DNA of 12,935 nt from Candidatus Hodarchaeota archaeon (GTDB lineage: Archaea; Asgardarchaeota; Heimdallarchaeia; Hodarchaeales; Hodarchaeaceae): assembly GCA_030589605.1 (NCBI GenBank), contig JAUUVJ010000058.1, positions 1 to 12,935 on the forward strand. Direction: 5' to 3'. Position 1 is the first letter of the stretch; each line of letters begins with the position of its first letter. Below the pieces are notes generated by a model. It ran no database searches, was not told the DNA's origin, and worked only from the letters and a program-made list of their open reading frames with translations. The translations under genes were made by a program, and so were the position numbers. Of this stretch, positions 1 through 7,686 are shown one piece after another.

Positions 1-30
1 AGCCGAAAGTAAGTTAACTAAATAGCTATT

Positions 31-285
31 AACATCATAAATATTCTAATAAAGGTTTAAGCATAAACAAAAGAAAAAGGAAATATTATTCTTTAAAGCA
101 TTGAACCAGATAATTTTGCGGAACCACCAATAACTTTTACTTCAAGATGTGATGATAAAACACTATTAATTATAATAAGAAATATTGGTAGACTAGAAAC
201 AGCTCTATCAACTTTAGTAGATTTAATCTCTGCAATTCAAACTGTAGATAGAATATTAGAGGTGAAAAAAGAGAATAATATCTAA
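31..285 (+). pseudogene. pcc1: KEOPS subunit Pcc1, disrupted N-terminal half
   Basis: Pcc1 is the small dimerising subunit of KEOPS, which makes the t6A modification of ANN-decoding tRNAs. The stretch 97-285 reads without stops as a typical Pcc1 C-terminal half: it begins SIEPDNF, has the ITFTSR strand, then the helix with ETALSTLVDLISAIQTVD, and ends at TAA 283-285. Upstream the frame is broken by TAA at 94-96, 64-66 and 58-60, and no ATG, GTG or TTG start exists for the intact part before a late GTG at 262. In the next frame, 53-103 encodes a lysine-rich segment ending KEILFFKAL, the expected residues just before PDN, so a one-base gain near 105 would rejoin them. A second shift near 52 would be needed to reach the hydrophobic strand at 31-51. 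Either a decaying gene or local sequence errors. The stop overlaps that of the convergent eS1 gene. Confidence 0.62.
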
Positions 286-887
286 GTGGAGATCGGAGTC
301 AAAAGCTTTGTTTTTTGAATTTCAACACCTTTCAAAGGATATATCTTCTTGCACGCGAAATATACTGTAGAACTCAATTTTCCCCCTGTAGCTTCACGGA
401 TAAATTCTACACCAGTAAGCTCTTTAGCGCGATCCTCAATAATATTGAGCATTCTACGCCTGATAGCATCTTTTTGGCTTGTTTTTGAACGATGAGCTGT
501 AAATCCAGTAGCGGAAACTCGAAAAGGAATTCCATCACTTGTTTTAACAGTATTTATGCTATCAATTCGAGTTCTTCTTCGTCTGACAAGGAATCGTAAA
601 TAATCTCTTGAAAAGGTATGTCCTTTGAATCTAGTCCTCGCTGTATTGCCTATAACCTCTATTATCTGAAATTGCAATTTAACATGCATTTTAGAATAGT
701 CATTATTAATGTCAGATAGAGAAACTTCAATAACACGACGTATAATTTTAGCAGGATCATCCGCGATAGTTTCTCCAACTATGATTTCTTCTCCTTCCAG
801 AAAACCAGGTGAACTATATATTCTGTATAGTTGTTTAGCAGACCATTTATCAACCATACGACGAGATGTACGTGAACGTTGACTCAA
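282..887 (-). CDS. rps3ae: Small ribosomal subunit protein eS1 (S3Ae)
   Basis: eS1 is a protein of the 30S platform, found in archaea and eukaryotes. The 201-residue product has the family's full length and features: the basic start followed by VDKWSAKQ and the conserved IVGETIADDPAKIIRRVIEV segment at about residues 37-55. The FKGHTFSRDYLRFLVRRRRTRID block lies near 88-110, and the C-terminal RRRMLNIIEDRAKELTGVEFI helix region is also present. The start is a TTG at 887, supported by a GGAG ten bases upstream and by the family N-terminus; the first ATG, ten codons later, has no ribosome binding site. The gene stands alone and is convergent with the pcc1 remnant, their stop codons overlapping by two bases. 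The function is secure. Confidence 0.96.
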   Translation of the reverse strand: MSQRSRTSRRMVDKWSAKQLYRIYSSPGFLEGEEIIVGETIADDPAKIIRRVIEVSLSDINNDYSKMHVKLQFQIIEVIGNTARTRFKGHTFSRDYLRFLVRRRRTRIDSINTVKTSDGIPFRVSATGFTAHRSKTSQKDAIRRRMLNIIEDRAKELTGVEFIREATGGKLSSTVYFACKKIYPLKGVEIQKTKLLTPIST

Positions 888-916
888 TAAACTTTACTCC
901 TTGTTTTTTACCGTCA

Positions 917-930
917 ATAATATATAATAA
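917..930 (-). promoter_or_regulatory. Probable TATA box for the eS1 gene
   Basis: Reading the minus strand, an A/T-only run (TTTATTATATATTATT) lies about 30 bases upstream of the eS1 start codon, with the GGAG ribosome binding site between them. The spacing fits an archaeal TATA box with a short leader. In so AT-rich a region this is suggestive only. Confidence 0.4.
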
Positions 931-1227
931 ACGGAGATTGAGAGTAATCTTTAAGAGTTATGTCATAAAAACTTTCATAAAAAACCCTGATTTTAATTGC
1001 TATTTGATATAAAGGTTCAAAGGAGGCATTTAACAACTTAAAAAAAATAAATATAAATCAGGAACTAAGTCTCCTAAATGGAATAGTCAAATATCTTGTC
1101 TTTTGAGATTAGTTAATTATATAGATTAAAAAAAGAGGAAATTAGTAAAATCATTAAACTAAAAATGAAGAAAAGGACGGATAATTAAGGAATAGCTCTG
1201 TTATCTCCAGATCCAGAGAGGCCGAGG

Positions 1228-1389
1228 TTAAATTTCATCCTCTTCTTCTAATTCCTCTTCTTCCTCATTATAAAACAATAAGTATAACAAGATTAGACCA
1301 AGCGCGAGAAACACTAAAGCACTCGCTAGGAAACTAGCATAATAGAAGTTGATTAGTGGCAAAAACTGATAGCTCCGTTTTTTAATCAA
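1228..1389 (-). CDS. Candidate small membrane protein with acidic tail
   Basis: This 53-codon reading frame has no recognised family. It has a basic N-terminus (IKKRSYQ), a single strongly hydrophobic segment at about residues 18-40 (FLASALVFLALGLILLYLL), then an almost purely acidic tail (NEEEEELEEEDEI) to the TAA at 1228. That basic-hydrophobic-acidic layout is what a single-pass membrane peptide looks like and is unusual for random AT-rich sequence. Against it, the only usable start is a TTG at 1389 with no ribosome binding site; the frame is open to about 1407 with no ATG. It lies 133 bases beyond the herA stop on the same strand. It could be a small gene with a weak start, the end of a degraded one, or chance. 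Confidence 0.33.
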   Translation of the reverse strand: MIKKRSYQFLPLINFYYASFLASALVFLALGLILLYLLFYNEEEEELEEEDEI

Positions 1390-1472
1390 GATTTTTGACT
1401 TGAAAAAAGACTTTTAAAAACTGTTTATAGGTTTTTCAATAGGATCAAAAAGTCATTCAGTAACAAACCTGG

Positions 1473-1479
1473 AAAAAAA
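1473..1479 (-). terminator. T-run downstream of herA
   Basis: Seven consecutive T on the minus strand, about 45 bases past the herA stop, with another T6 near 1402-1407. Archaeal termination often uses such oligo-T runs without a hairpin. No stem is visible. Confidence 0.3.
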
Positions 1480-1522
1480 GATTTTTGTTGGAATATTTCT
1501 TGCAATAAAGTGATTTATAATC

Positions 1523-3007
1523 TTACTCCTTTTTCCATTTAAATTTCCATTCTTTTTCATACTGTTCAGATATTTCTCCTAAATTTAATGAAGTATCCTC
1601 ACTATTAAAAGTTCGTAATCGAATTTTAAAGAAAATTGGATGATTAACAGCTTCTCCGACTAATAAAGCTTCCCCAATTTCTAAACTAGGTATCATTTTC
1701 AATGTTGACCGATCTATTCCTTCAGAAGTTTTACCAATAAAATCTTGGTCATATGGATTCCTTATACGTAAAATCAGATTACTATTACATTGAGAAAGTG
1801 CTGTTACTGACATATTCACAGGACGTTGCGATATTAAACATAGAGAGGCATAAAATTTTCTTCCTTCTCGAGCTATCGTTTCAACAATTCGTTTCGAAAC
1901 CGAACGACCATTTTGTGGACAGAATTGATGAGCTTCCTCGATCACAAAAAGCGAAGGAGGGATTTTTTCTTGCATACGTAATTTATAAAGACGTTTCAAG
2001 AAATATAATGCAATGATTTGACGATTCCATAAACTTTGTATCCCAGAAAGATCTAATATCACTATTTTTCCAGGTTCCATCAATTCTGAAATATTAGGGG
2101 AAGTTTTAGCAGAAAATAAAAATGTACGTCGTAAAATTTCTAACCAGCCAATTAAAGCATCTTTTGTTCTAGGATTTATCACTTCAGATGTATCAACTTT
2201 TTGAATAATTTCTTGTAAACTATATAGATTATTACAATCTCTCTTGAGATTTGAAATAATTGTGCTGAGAACTCTAGTTTGAACCACGGAGATATCAGGT
2301 GAAAATTCCGAAATTTCCCAAGCAGATAAGTCTGGAACACCGATTGATATAAAAGAACCTTTAATTACCTCTACATTAGCCTTTGGTGCAATAAAAGGAA
2401 TTATTGAGGAATATTCACCATGAGGATCAATTACAAGAACACCTAATTTTCCGTACTTATAGAGCTCTTCAAGTAAAATAGATGTAGCATATGATTTTCC
2501 AGCACCAGAAATCGCAAGTATTGCTAAGTGCTTTCTTAGCAACCTTGAAAGATTAATAGATACTTTTACATTGTTAGACGACAAATTCCCCAAATAAATC
2601 CCATCTGGATCAAGCCCTAAGAATGTGGAAATAATTGAAGGGGAGGATATATATACCTTTGAACCAGGAGAGACAGGAAATTTTATACGACTTACCTTAT
2701 TTGAATTGACCTCAACCTCGCCAAGAGGTTTAACCTCTACTTTTGTACTTTCCCATTCTTCAATAGGAAAGATAGCTTCGTAATTTCGGGAGTTAATTTC
2801 ATGTATACTGGAATCTAAAGTCTCATAATAGGCATTGTATTTCTTTATACTAACTATTATACCTAATACAATAGATGCTTCGTTTTTTGTTATAGTAACA
2901 TACTGACCTTTCTCAACTAGTGATTGATTTTCTTTTTCTAAAATTAATTCTATTAATTCTAAACTAGGTGAATCAGTTGTTGCAATTACAGTTCCAATTT
3001 GAATCAT
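1523..3007 (-). CDS. herA: HerA hexameric DNA-translocating ATPase
   Basis: HerA is a FtsK/VirB4-like ring ATPase that pumps DNA and drives NurA in resection of DNA ends, alongside Mre11-Rad50. The 494-residue product has the usual length. Residues 1-about 150 form the beta-rich HAS-barrel region. The ATPase core follows: Walker A SGAGKS at 167-172 (K171), the DPHGEYS motif at 194-200, Walker B SLFVIEEAH at 352-360 (E357, E358), and the conserved AREGRKF segment at 379-385 with candidate arginine finger. Then come LISQRP at 391-396 and the C-terminal GEALLVGEAVNHP strand near 445-457. The start is ATG 3007 with GGTGA five bases upstream. It lies 19 bases after nurA on the same strand, evidently one transcription unit. 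No mre11 or rad50 is in the window. Confidence 0.95.
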   Translation of the reverse strand: MIQIGTVIATTDSPSLELIELILEKENQSLVEKGQYVTITKNEASIVLGIIVSIKKYNAYYETLDSSIHEINSRNYEAIFPIEEWESTKVEVKPLGEVEVNSNKVSRIKFPVSPGSKVYISSPSIISTFLGLDPDGIYLGNLSSNNVKVSINLSRLLRKHLAILAISGAGKSYATSILLEELYKYGKLGVLVIDPHGEYSSIIPFIAPKANVEVIKGSFISIGVPDLSAWEISEFSPDISVVQTRVLSTIISNLKRDCNNLYSLQEIIQKVDTSEVINPRTKDALIGWLEILRRTFLFSAKTSPNISELMEPGKIVILDLSGIQSLWNRQIIALYFLKRLYKLRMQEKIPPSLFVIEEAHQFCPQNGRSVSKRIVETIAREGRKFYASLCLISQRPVNMSVTALSQCNSNLILRIRNPYDQDFIGKTSEGIDRSTLKMIPSLEIGEALLVGEAVNHPIFFKIRLRTFNSEDTSLNLGEISEQYEKEWKFKWKKE

Positions 3008-3026
3008 GTTTTCACCGCATTTTAAA

Positions 3027-4001
3027 TTAAAATTTCCAAGGAGACCTTTCTCTTCTCTTAAGCATAAATTCAGGTTTAGGAAAACGGGTTTGTATCATTC
3101 GAAATAGAGCTTTGATCTCAGCTTCTTTAATTTTTGCACGAGCATCTGCTTCAACTATTGGTGCTGGAATTCCGTAAGTTTTATTGTATTGGGAAAGTGG
3201 TAAAATCGTTTCTGAAAGGGTATTAATATCATTGATAAGATTCTTGTGATTACGACGATTAGATTGAAACATTTCAACACGAAGAGGAATATCAAAAGGA
3301 ACAGTCTTTAAATAAAAAGCATAAAGAGAAAATTTACTATCAAACTCTTTAGTAACTTTAAAATCACGTTGATAGACCATAGAACGAACATTGGGTTCTA
3401 GAAGATAATAAAAAAGATCCATATCGCGACTTCTGTTTATTATACTCCTATAATCTACAGTGAGAAGCTCAGGTAAAAATTCTATAATAAATGGCAAAAT
3501 CTTACCTAAAAACCTCGTAAACAAATTTAAACGACTATCTTTAACAATCCAAGCCATTTTTACCCTATTTTTTGAAGCAAGGTAAACTAACTTTGAAAGG
3601 TTAGATAAATATGTTTGATAGAAATTTTGAATTCGTTGATTATTTGTTATAGGCCTTCTTAAAATAGGACTACCATCTAGTAAAAGAACATCTATTTTTT
3701 TAGTACTTAATTCAAGAACTTGAGTTGCTACTTGTAATTCAATTATAGCTCTTTTAATTGAGCCCAAATTTTCGAATTCTAAAATTGACAATCCCACATC
3801 AGCAACAGTGATCTCAAGAGGAGGTGTTTTATTAGGATAATAATTTGTTTTCTGGATAGTTTCTGGTGTATAAGTCGAAAAAACCGCTATAGCTCTAAAA
3901 AAGAAAATATCAAAACCGATTAAAAGTCTAGAGGTGTAACCACCGTCAATTCCACCAATAGTCAAACCAGAGATATCCTGAGGAGTTAATTGTATAAACA
4001 T
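3027..4001 (-). CDS. nurA: NurA 5'-3' nuclease (N-terminus incomplete as drawn)
   Basis: NurA is a toroidal RNase H-like nuclease that works as a complex with HerA in DNA end resection. The 324-residue product from ATG 4001 shows the first catalytic motif GIDGG at residues 17-21 (D19) and the second acidic motif LLLDGSP at 106-112 (D109). A late PAPIVEADARAKI segment near 279-291 also fits the family. It ends just before herA. In other NurA proteins the first catalytic Asp lies some 50-60 residues from the N-terminus, and here too the same frame continues upstream as good NurA-like sequence to 4166, so the ATG at 4001 is very probably internal. The identity is secure; the start is not (see 4002-4166). 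Confidence 0.9.
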   Translation of the reverse strand: MFIQLTPQDISGLTIGGIDGGYTSRLLIGFDIFFFRAIAVFSTYTPETIQKTNYYPNKTPPLEITVADVGLSILEFENLGSIKRAIIELQVATQVLELSTKKIDVLLLDGSPILRRPITNNQRIQNFYQTYLSNLSKLVYLASKNRVKMAWIVKDSRLNLFTRFLGKILPFIIEFLPELLTVDYRSIINRSRDMDLFYYLLEPNVRSMVYQRDFKVTKEFDSKFSLYAFYLKTVPFDIPLRVEMFQSNRRNHKNLINDINTLSETILPLSQYNKTYGIPAPIVEADARAKIKEAEIKALFRMIQTRFPKPEFMLKRRERSPWKF

Positions 4002-4166
4002 TCGATTATCAAAAGTTATCTCTCTTAGATGAGGGGGTAAATCTGCTAATATAGGATTGACGGAGTTTAATATCTTACAAAAATTGTATTTTTGTTGATT
4101 AAACTTTGATATCTCTAATAAATAGCTATTAATTTCATTAAATGCTCCTATAATGATGTTTTGAAT
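4002..4166 (-). other. nurA: Upstream in-frame extension of nurA without a standard start
   Basis: Reading back from ATG 4001 the frame stays open for 55 codons to a TAA at 4167-4169. It encodes a helical, family-like N-terminus including FNEINSYLLEISKFNQQ, then ADLPPHLREITFDNR leading into the annotated start. LPP followed by a beta strand before GIDGG is typical of NurA. None of these codons is ATG, GTG or TTG. A good ribosome binding site (AGGAG, 4149-4145) with an ATG at 4138 six bases later does exist, but that ATG is one frame off and stops after seven codons. A one-base loss between about 4124 and 4136 would explain it, as would initiation at ATT. Confidence 0.7.
4145..4149 (-). promoter_or_regulatory. 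Ribosome binding site at the probable true nurA start
   Basis: AGGAG on the minus strand, six bases before the ATG at 4138-4136. It is the best ribosome binding site upstream of nurA and lies where family length predicts the start, but the ATG it serves is out of frame with nurA in this sequence. Confidence 0.5.
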
Positions 4167-4169
4167 TTA

Positions 4170-4885
4170 TGATACACTCCTATAGCATATATTTTCGCAA
4201 GATTCATTTCAAACTCGAAAGAATGAAACTTACCTGTTATTTTCGATCTATTTGTCTTAGATGAACAATTCATTACTAATTTTTAGAATTGGAATATTAT
4301 ATAACATGACACCCATTGTTTCTTGGAAAAAAAGACATCCTACTATTATAAGTATTTTTAGCCCAAAGGTCAAAGTAATAGTCTTTTTAATTGTATGAAG
4401 CGTTGATATATTGATCAAAACCTTTGCTATATTATGAGTTGATATTAGGAGAAGAATCTATTAATATCCCCTATACTAGAAAACTAAGATGCGATTAAAA
4501 AACTTTGATTGCAATATTTTACTCTAGAAATGGTAAATTTAAATGATCATCAGTAAAAGAAACATAGTTCTAACCTTTAATGAACTATCATTTATAAAAA
4601 AAAATGATTATTAAAGGTACTATAATCTTTTGTAGAATGATTACTCCTTGTAATTTAATAATACGACTTTTACGTCCATCATAAATGAAAAAAGAATATT
4701 TGATGCTTCGAATGAGAATAATAAGTCTGTCTGTATGATTTAAATAGAGTCGCAATAGTCGCTTCTTCTGGGTTCTGGTTAATCTTCATCAATATACCAC
4801 CCCCCAATCAATAGTAAGTGAGACAAAAACGCCATATGCAAGTAAGAATAAAATATCCCATGTATAAAGAGAGGATGAAGAAAAA
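4170..4885. other. AT-rich intergenic stretch before the ribosomal operon
   Basis: Divergent region between nurA and eL32. It contains a possible frameshifted small gene on the minus strand (4679-4789 and beyond). The eL32 promoter must also lie here: TTTAAATA at 4739-4746 and ATAAAATATC at 4848-4857 are TATA-like, but neither is clearly better. The part 4170-4600 shows only short fragments between stops; no RNA gene could be recognised. Confidence 0.5.
4679..4789 (-). pseudogene. Small unknown reading frame, possibly frameshifted
   Basis: A 36-codon frame starts at ATG 4789 with a G-rich ribosome binding site (GGGTGG) seven bases upstream. It begins MKINQNPEEATIATLFKSYR, which looks like real coding sequence, and stops in a poly-T region after FFFHL. 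If the T6 run at 4688-4693 were T5, the frame would continue as IYDGRKSRIIKLQGVIILQ and reach a stop near 4593, for about 65 residues. I do not recognise the protein. It may be a decayed gene, a gene hit by a homopolymer error, or a genuine short peptide. Confidence 0.3.
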
Positions 4886-5407
4886 ATGGCTGATAATTCG
4901 AAAGATAAAAACAAAATGGAATTTTTTCGCCTTAGAAAAATCCGATCGAATCTAAAACGACGAAGACCCAAATTTATACGTATAGAATCATGGCGATATA
5001 ATCGAGTCAAAAAAAGATGGCGAAGAGCACGTGGGATAGACTCAAAAACTAGAGAAAAAAAAGGTGGGTGGCCAAAAATGCCTATGATTGGTTATCGAAG
5101 CCCAAAAAAAGTTCGTTATCAAACTTCTTCAGGAAAAGAAGAAATATTAATCTATTCTCCTGATGATCTTTCATTAATCGATTCAACCAATCAAATTGGA
5201 CGAATTGCTGCAAATATCGGTAGAAAAAAGAGAGAACGTATTATCAATGATGCTGAACTGTTAAATATTAAAATCATCAATCCCATCTCAGTTAAAGCAA
5301 CCTTAGGTGATCTAGAAGAGGAATTAGAACTGGATGAAGACCTCTTAGAAGATATTGCCTTAGAAGATTTAGAATTAACAGATGACGAAGGCGATGAAGA
5401 AGAATGA
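4886..5407 (+). CDS. rpl32e: Large ribosomal subunit protein eL32
   Basis: eL32 is a 50S protein shared by archaea and eukaryotes. The core at about residues 26-105 carries the family signature: RPKFIRIESWRYNRV, then WRRARGIDSKTREK, then GWPKMPMIGYRSPKKVRY. Start ATG 4886 follows an AGAGGATG-type purine stretch. The last 35 or so residues form a very acidic tail (LEEELELDEDLLEDIALEDL and on to the end) not part of the standard fold. The stop overlaps the next ATG (ATGA), so eL32 and eL19 are translationally coupled. It is the first gene of a six-gene ribosomal operon that matches the distal part of the archaeal spc operon. Confidence 0.95.
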   Translation: MADNSKDKNKMEFFRLRKIRSNLKRRRPKFIRIESWRYNRVKKRWRRARGIDSKTREKKGGWPKMPMIGYRSPKKVRYQTSSGKEEILIYSPDDLSLIDSTNQIGRIAANIGRKKRERIINDAELLNIKIINPISVKATLGDLEEELELDEDLLEDIALEDLELTDDEGDEEE

Positions 5408-5871
5408 ACTTAACTCCACAAAAGAAGATTGCTGCAAGAATACTAGGTATTGGTGTTAACAGGGTTTGGATAGACCCTGATAATGAAGAAGACCTATCCT
5501 TAGCACTTACTAGAGATGATATTAGAAAGTTAATTTCCGATAATATAATCAGAAAGAAATCAATTATAGGGGTATCAAGAGGAAGAGCTCGAATTTTACG
5601 AAATCAAAAAAGAAGAGGGCAGAGAAGAGGACACGGAAGCCGAAAAGGAAAAACTGGCGCACGACAACCCAGTAAAGAAGCATGGATAAACAAAGTTAGA
5701 AGTCAAAGACGATATCTTCGTGGTTTACGGGATAACCAATTAATATTGCCAGCACAATATCGTAAACTTTATTCTAAAGTAAAAGGAAATTCATATAGAA
5801 GTGTCACACATCTCAAAAATACAGTAGAAGATTCTGGAATAGTCAAAAAACGTAAAGTTAAGAGGAGATAA
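5404..5871 (+). CDS. rpl19e: Large ribosomal subunit protein eL19
   Basis: eL19 is a 50S protein near the subunit interface. The 155 residues have the usual archaeal length. Signatures are LTPQKKIAARILGIGVNRVWIDP at the N-terminus and RDDIRKLI near 38-45. The basic RRGQRRGHGSRKGKTGARQP block follows near 70-89, then WINKVRSQRRYLRGLRD. The ATG overlaps the eL32 stop by the classic ATGA, and uL18 starts five bases after its own stop. Confidence 0.97.
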   Translation: MNLTPQKKIAARILGIGVNRVWIDPDNEEDLSLALTRDDIRKLISDNIIRKKSIIGVSRGRARILRNQKRRGQRRGHGSRKGKTGARQPSKEAWINKVRSQRRYLRGLRDNQLILPAQYRKLYSKVKGNSYRSVTHLKNTVEDSGIVKKRKVKRR

Positions 5872-5876
5872 TTATA

Positions 5877-6467
5877 ATGGCTAAAAATGCTCGATACCGT
5901 GTTCCTTTCAGACGTCGGAGAGAAGGTAAAACAAATTATCATTTAAGAAGAAGGCTTGTACGTAGCAATAGAATACGAGCCACTGTCAGAGTAACAAACA
6001 GCCATTGTTTAGTTCAATTTGTTAAAGCGCTGATTACAGGAGATAATACATTATCTACAGCTCATTCTCGTGAACTAAAAAATTATGGTTGGAGCGGTGC
6101 AACTTCAAATATACCAACTGCTTATCTTATTGGATATTTAGCAGGTTTAAAAGCAAAAAAGAACGGAATATCAGAAGCTATTCTGGATATCGGACTAAAC
6201 CCTCCAATTTATGGTTCACGGGTTTTTGCTGCTTTGAAAGGTATAATTGACGCAGGAATTGAAATTCCTCATTCAGATAAAGTATTTCCTGATGATAATC
6301 GATTGAATGGGACTCATATAGCTGATTATGCAAAATTGCTCAAAGATACCAATGAAGATCAATTCAAATCACAATTTGCTAATTATATTAAGCTAAAAAT
6401 GGATCCACAGAAAATACCTAAAGTTTTTGAAAAAACAAAAAAGGAAATCCAAACCAAATTTCATTGA
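5877..6467 (+). CDS. rpl18: Large ribosomal subunit protein uL18
   Basis: uL18 binds 5S rRNA in the central protuberance. The 196-residue product matches the archaeal type: YRVPFRRRREGKTNYHLRR at the start, RIRATVRVTNSHCLVQF, then TAHSRELKNYGWSGATSNIP and AYLIGYLAGLKA. The conserved LDIGLNPPIYGSRVFAALKG follows. The ribosome binding site AGAGGAG is embedded in the last codons of eL19, so the two are closely coupled. Confidence 0.97.
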   Translation: MAKNARYRVPFRRRREGKTNYHLRRRLVRSNRIRATVRVTNSHCLVQFVKALITGDNTLSTAHSRELKNYGWSGATSNIPTAYLIGYLAGLKAKKNGISEAILDIGLNPPIYGSRVFAALKGIIDAGIEIPHSDKVFPDDNRLNGTHIADYAKLLKDTNEDQFKSQFANYIKLKMDPQKIPKVFEKTKKEIQTKFH

Positions 6468-6498
6468 TGATTAAAGAGGACAAGGATGTGTATTTTAT

Positions 6499-7176
6499 AT
6501 GAGTAGAAGACCTGGCCAAAGAAATAGAAGAAAAGGTAGAGACCGCGGTCCTTCAGTATTTGATCTCGAAGCTTGGGTTCCACAAACAGATGTAGGAAAA
6601 ATGGTTAAAAAGGGAACCATTACTTCTATATATGATGTTTTTCGAGATTCACTCAGAGTAAGTGACGTTAATATTATCGATTATTTAGTACCAAATTTAA
6701 CAGAAACAGTGCTCGACGTTGGACGTGTTCAAAGACAAACTGATGCAGGTAGGAAAACTCTATTTGTAGCTACAGCAGGAGTTGGGAATAAAAATGGAAT
6801 CGTTGGTGTAGCACAAGCTAAAGCCGCTGGAGTCGGTACAGCAATTAGAAACGCGATTGTTTTAGCAAAATTAAACATAGTTCCTATTAAAAGAGGTTGT
6901 GGAAGCTGGGAGTGTACATGTTCGAACCCTCATTCAATTCCTTTTCAAGTAGAGGGAAAAGTGGGAAGTGTTAGTGTAATACTCAAACCTGCTCCGAAAG
7001 GATTGGGTTTAGTCATTGGTGATGTAGCGAAAAGCGTCCTTGAATTAGCTGGAGTTTCTGATATCTGGAGTAAAACATTCGGTGATACGCGAACAACTCA
7101 GAACTTTTGTAAAGCTACATTTGAAGCGTTGAGAACTACATACAATATTTCACATGTTTCAGATTGGGGTGAATAA
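6499..7176 (+). CDS. rps5: Small ribosomal subunit protein uS5
   Basis: uS5 belongs to the 30S body and helps decoding accuracy. The 225 residues show the double-stranded RNA-binding-like N domain and the C-terminal domain: VLDVGRVQRQTDAGRKTLFV, then VGNKNGIVGVAQAKA. The archaeal/eukaryotic RGCGSWECTCSNPHSIPF insert near 132-149 and the final KTFGDTRTTQNFCKATFEAL are also present. The 31-base gap after uL18 holds the purine-rich binding site. Its stop is two bases before the uL30 ATG. Confidence 0.97.
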   Translation: MSRRPGQRNRRKGRDRGPSVFDLEAWVPQTDVGKMVKKGTITSIYDVFRDSLRVSDVNIIDYLVPNLTETVLDVGRVQRQTDAGRKTLFVATAGVGNKNGIVGVAQAKAAGVGTAIRNAIVLAKLNIVPIKRGCGSWECTCSNPHSIPFQVEGKVGSVSVILKPAPKGLGLVIGDVAKSVLELAGVSDIWSKTFGDTRTTQNFCKATFEALRTTYNISHVSDWGE

Positions 7177-7177
7177 T

Positions 7178-7675
7178 ATGTCAAAAATTACTCCTGAAGT
7201 GACAAAAAGAATTGTTGTAATTAGAATTCGAGGGAGCCTCGATCGAAGCGTTTCAATAAAAAAAACCTTAGGACTGTTACGATTACATCGAACTAACCAT
7301 TGTGTTATCATCGATGACCGTGAAACTTACCAAGGAATGTTACAGAAAGCAAAGGATACCCTCACCTGGGGAGAACTTGACTCTCAAACAATGAAGAATT
7401 TATTAATTAAAAGAGGACAATTACAAGGGGGAGCAAGAATCACAGAAGAATATATCAAGAAAAACACGGATTTTACAAATCTAGATGATTTTGTAAAAAA
7501 ATTCCTTGAATTTAAAGCCGATTTAACTGATATAAAAGGGCTGAAACCAGTATTTCGTCTACATCCTCCACGAAAAGGGCATTCACGGAAAGGAGTGAAA
7601 TATCCATACACAGTAGGAGGAGCTCTTGGGTATCGAGGGAATAAGATTAATGGATTAATTATAAAAATGGCGTAG
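7178..7675 (+). CDS. rpl30: Large ribosomal subunit protein uL30
   Basis: The 165-residue product is the long archaeal/eukaryotic type of uL30: IVVIRIRGSLDRS near the start, TLGLLRLHRTNHCVIID, LTWGELDS near 64-71, and the C-terminal LKPVFRLHPPRKGHSRKGVK followed by GGALGYRGNKIN. I start it at ATG 7178, six bases after a GGGGTGA site and two after the uS5 stop. An in-frame ATG at 7154 inside uS5 would add eight residues without family support. Confidence 0.96.
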   Translation: MSKITPEVTKRIVVIRIRGSLDRSVSIKKTLGLLRLHRTNHCVIIDDRETYQGMLQKAKDTLTWGELDSQTMKNLLIKRGQLQGGARITEEYIKKNTDFTNLDDFVKKFLEFKADLTDIKGLKPVFRLHPPRKGHSRKGVKYPYTVGGALGYRGNKINGLIIKMA

Positions 7676-7686
7676 AGGATATAAAA

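Larger units (their letters stand above)
888..1522. other. Intergenic stretch between eS1 and herA
   Basis: It holds the eS1 promoter at its left end, a candidate minus-strand membrane peptide at 1228-1389, and T-rich runs on the minus strand after the herA stop. The rest is AT-rich with frequent stops in all frames; I see no tRNA, repeat array or further gene. Confidence 0.6.

Noticed and set aside
1753..2016. Plus-strand frame inside herA
   Set aside because: It is antisense to the conserved HerA Walker B region, so it is a shadow frame.
20..4132. Shared string AAATAGCTATTAA near 20-32 and 4120-4132 as a repeat element
   Set aside because: Only two copies of a 13-base AT-rich word without flanking similarity; expected by chance at this composition.
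4789..5010. Minus-strand frame overlapping the start of eL32
   Set aside because: It is antisense to the well-conserved eL32 N-terminus and has no recognisable protein features of its own.
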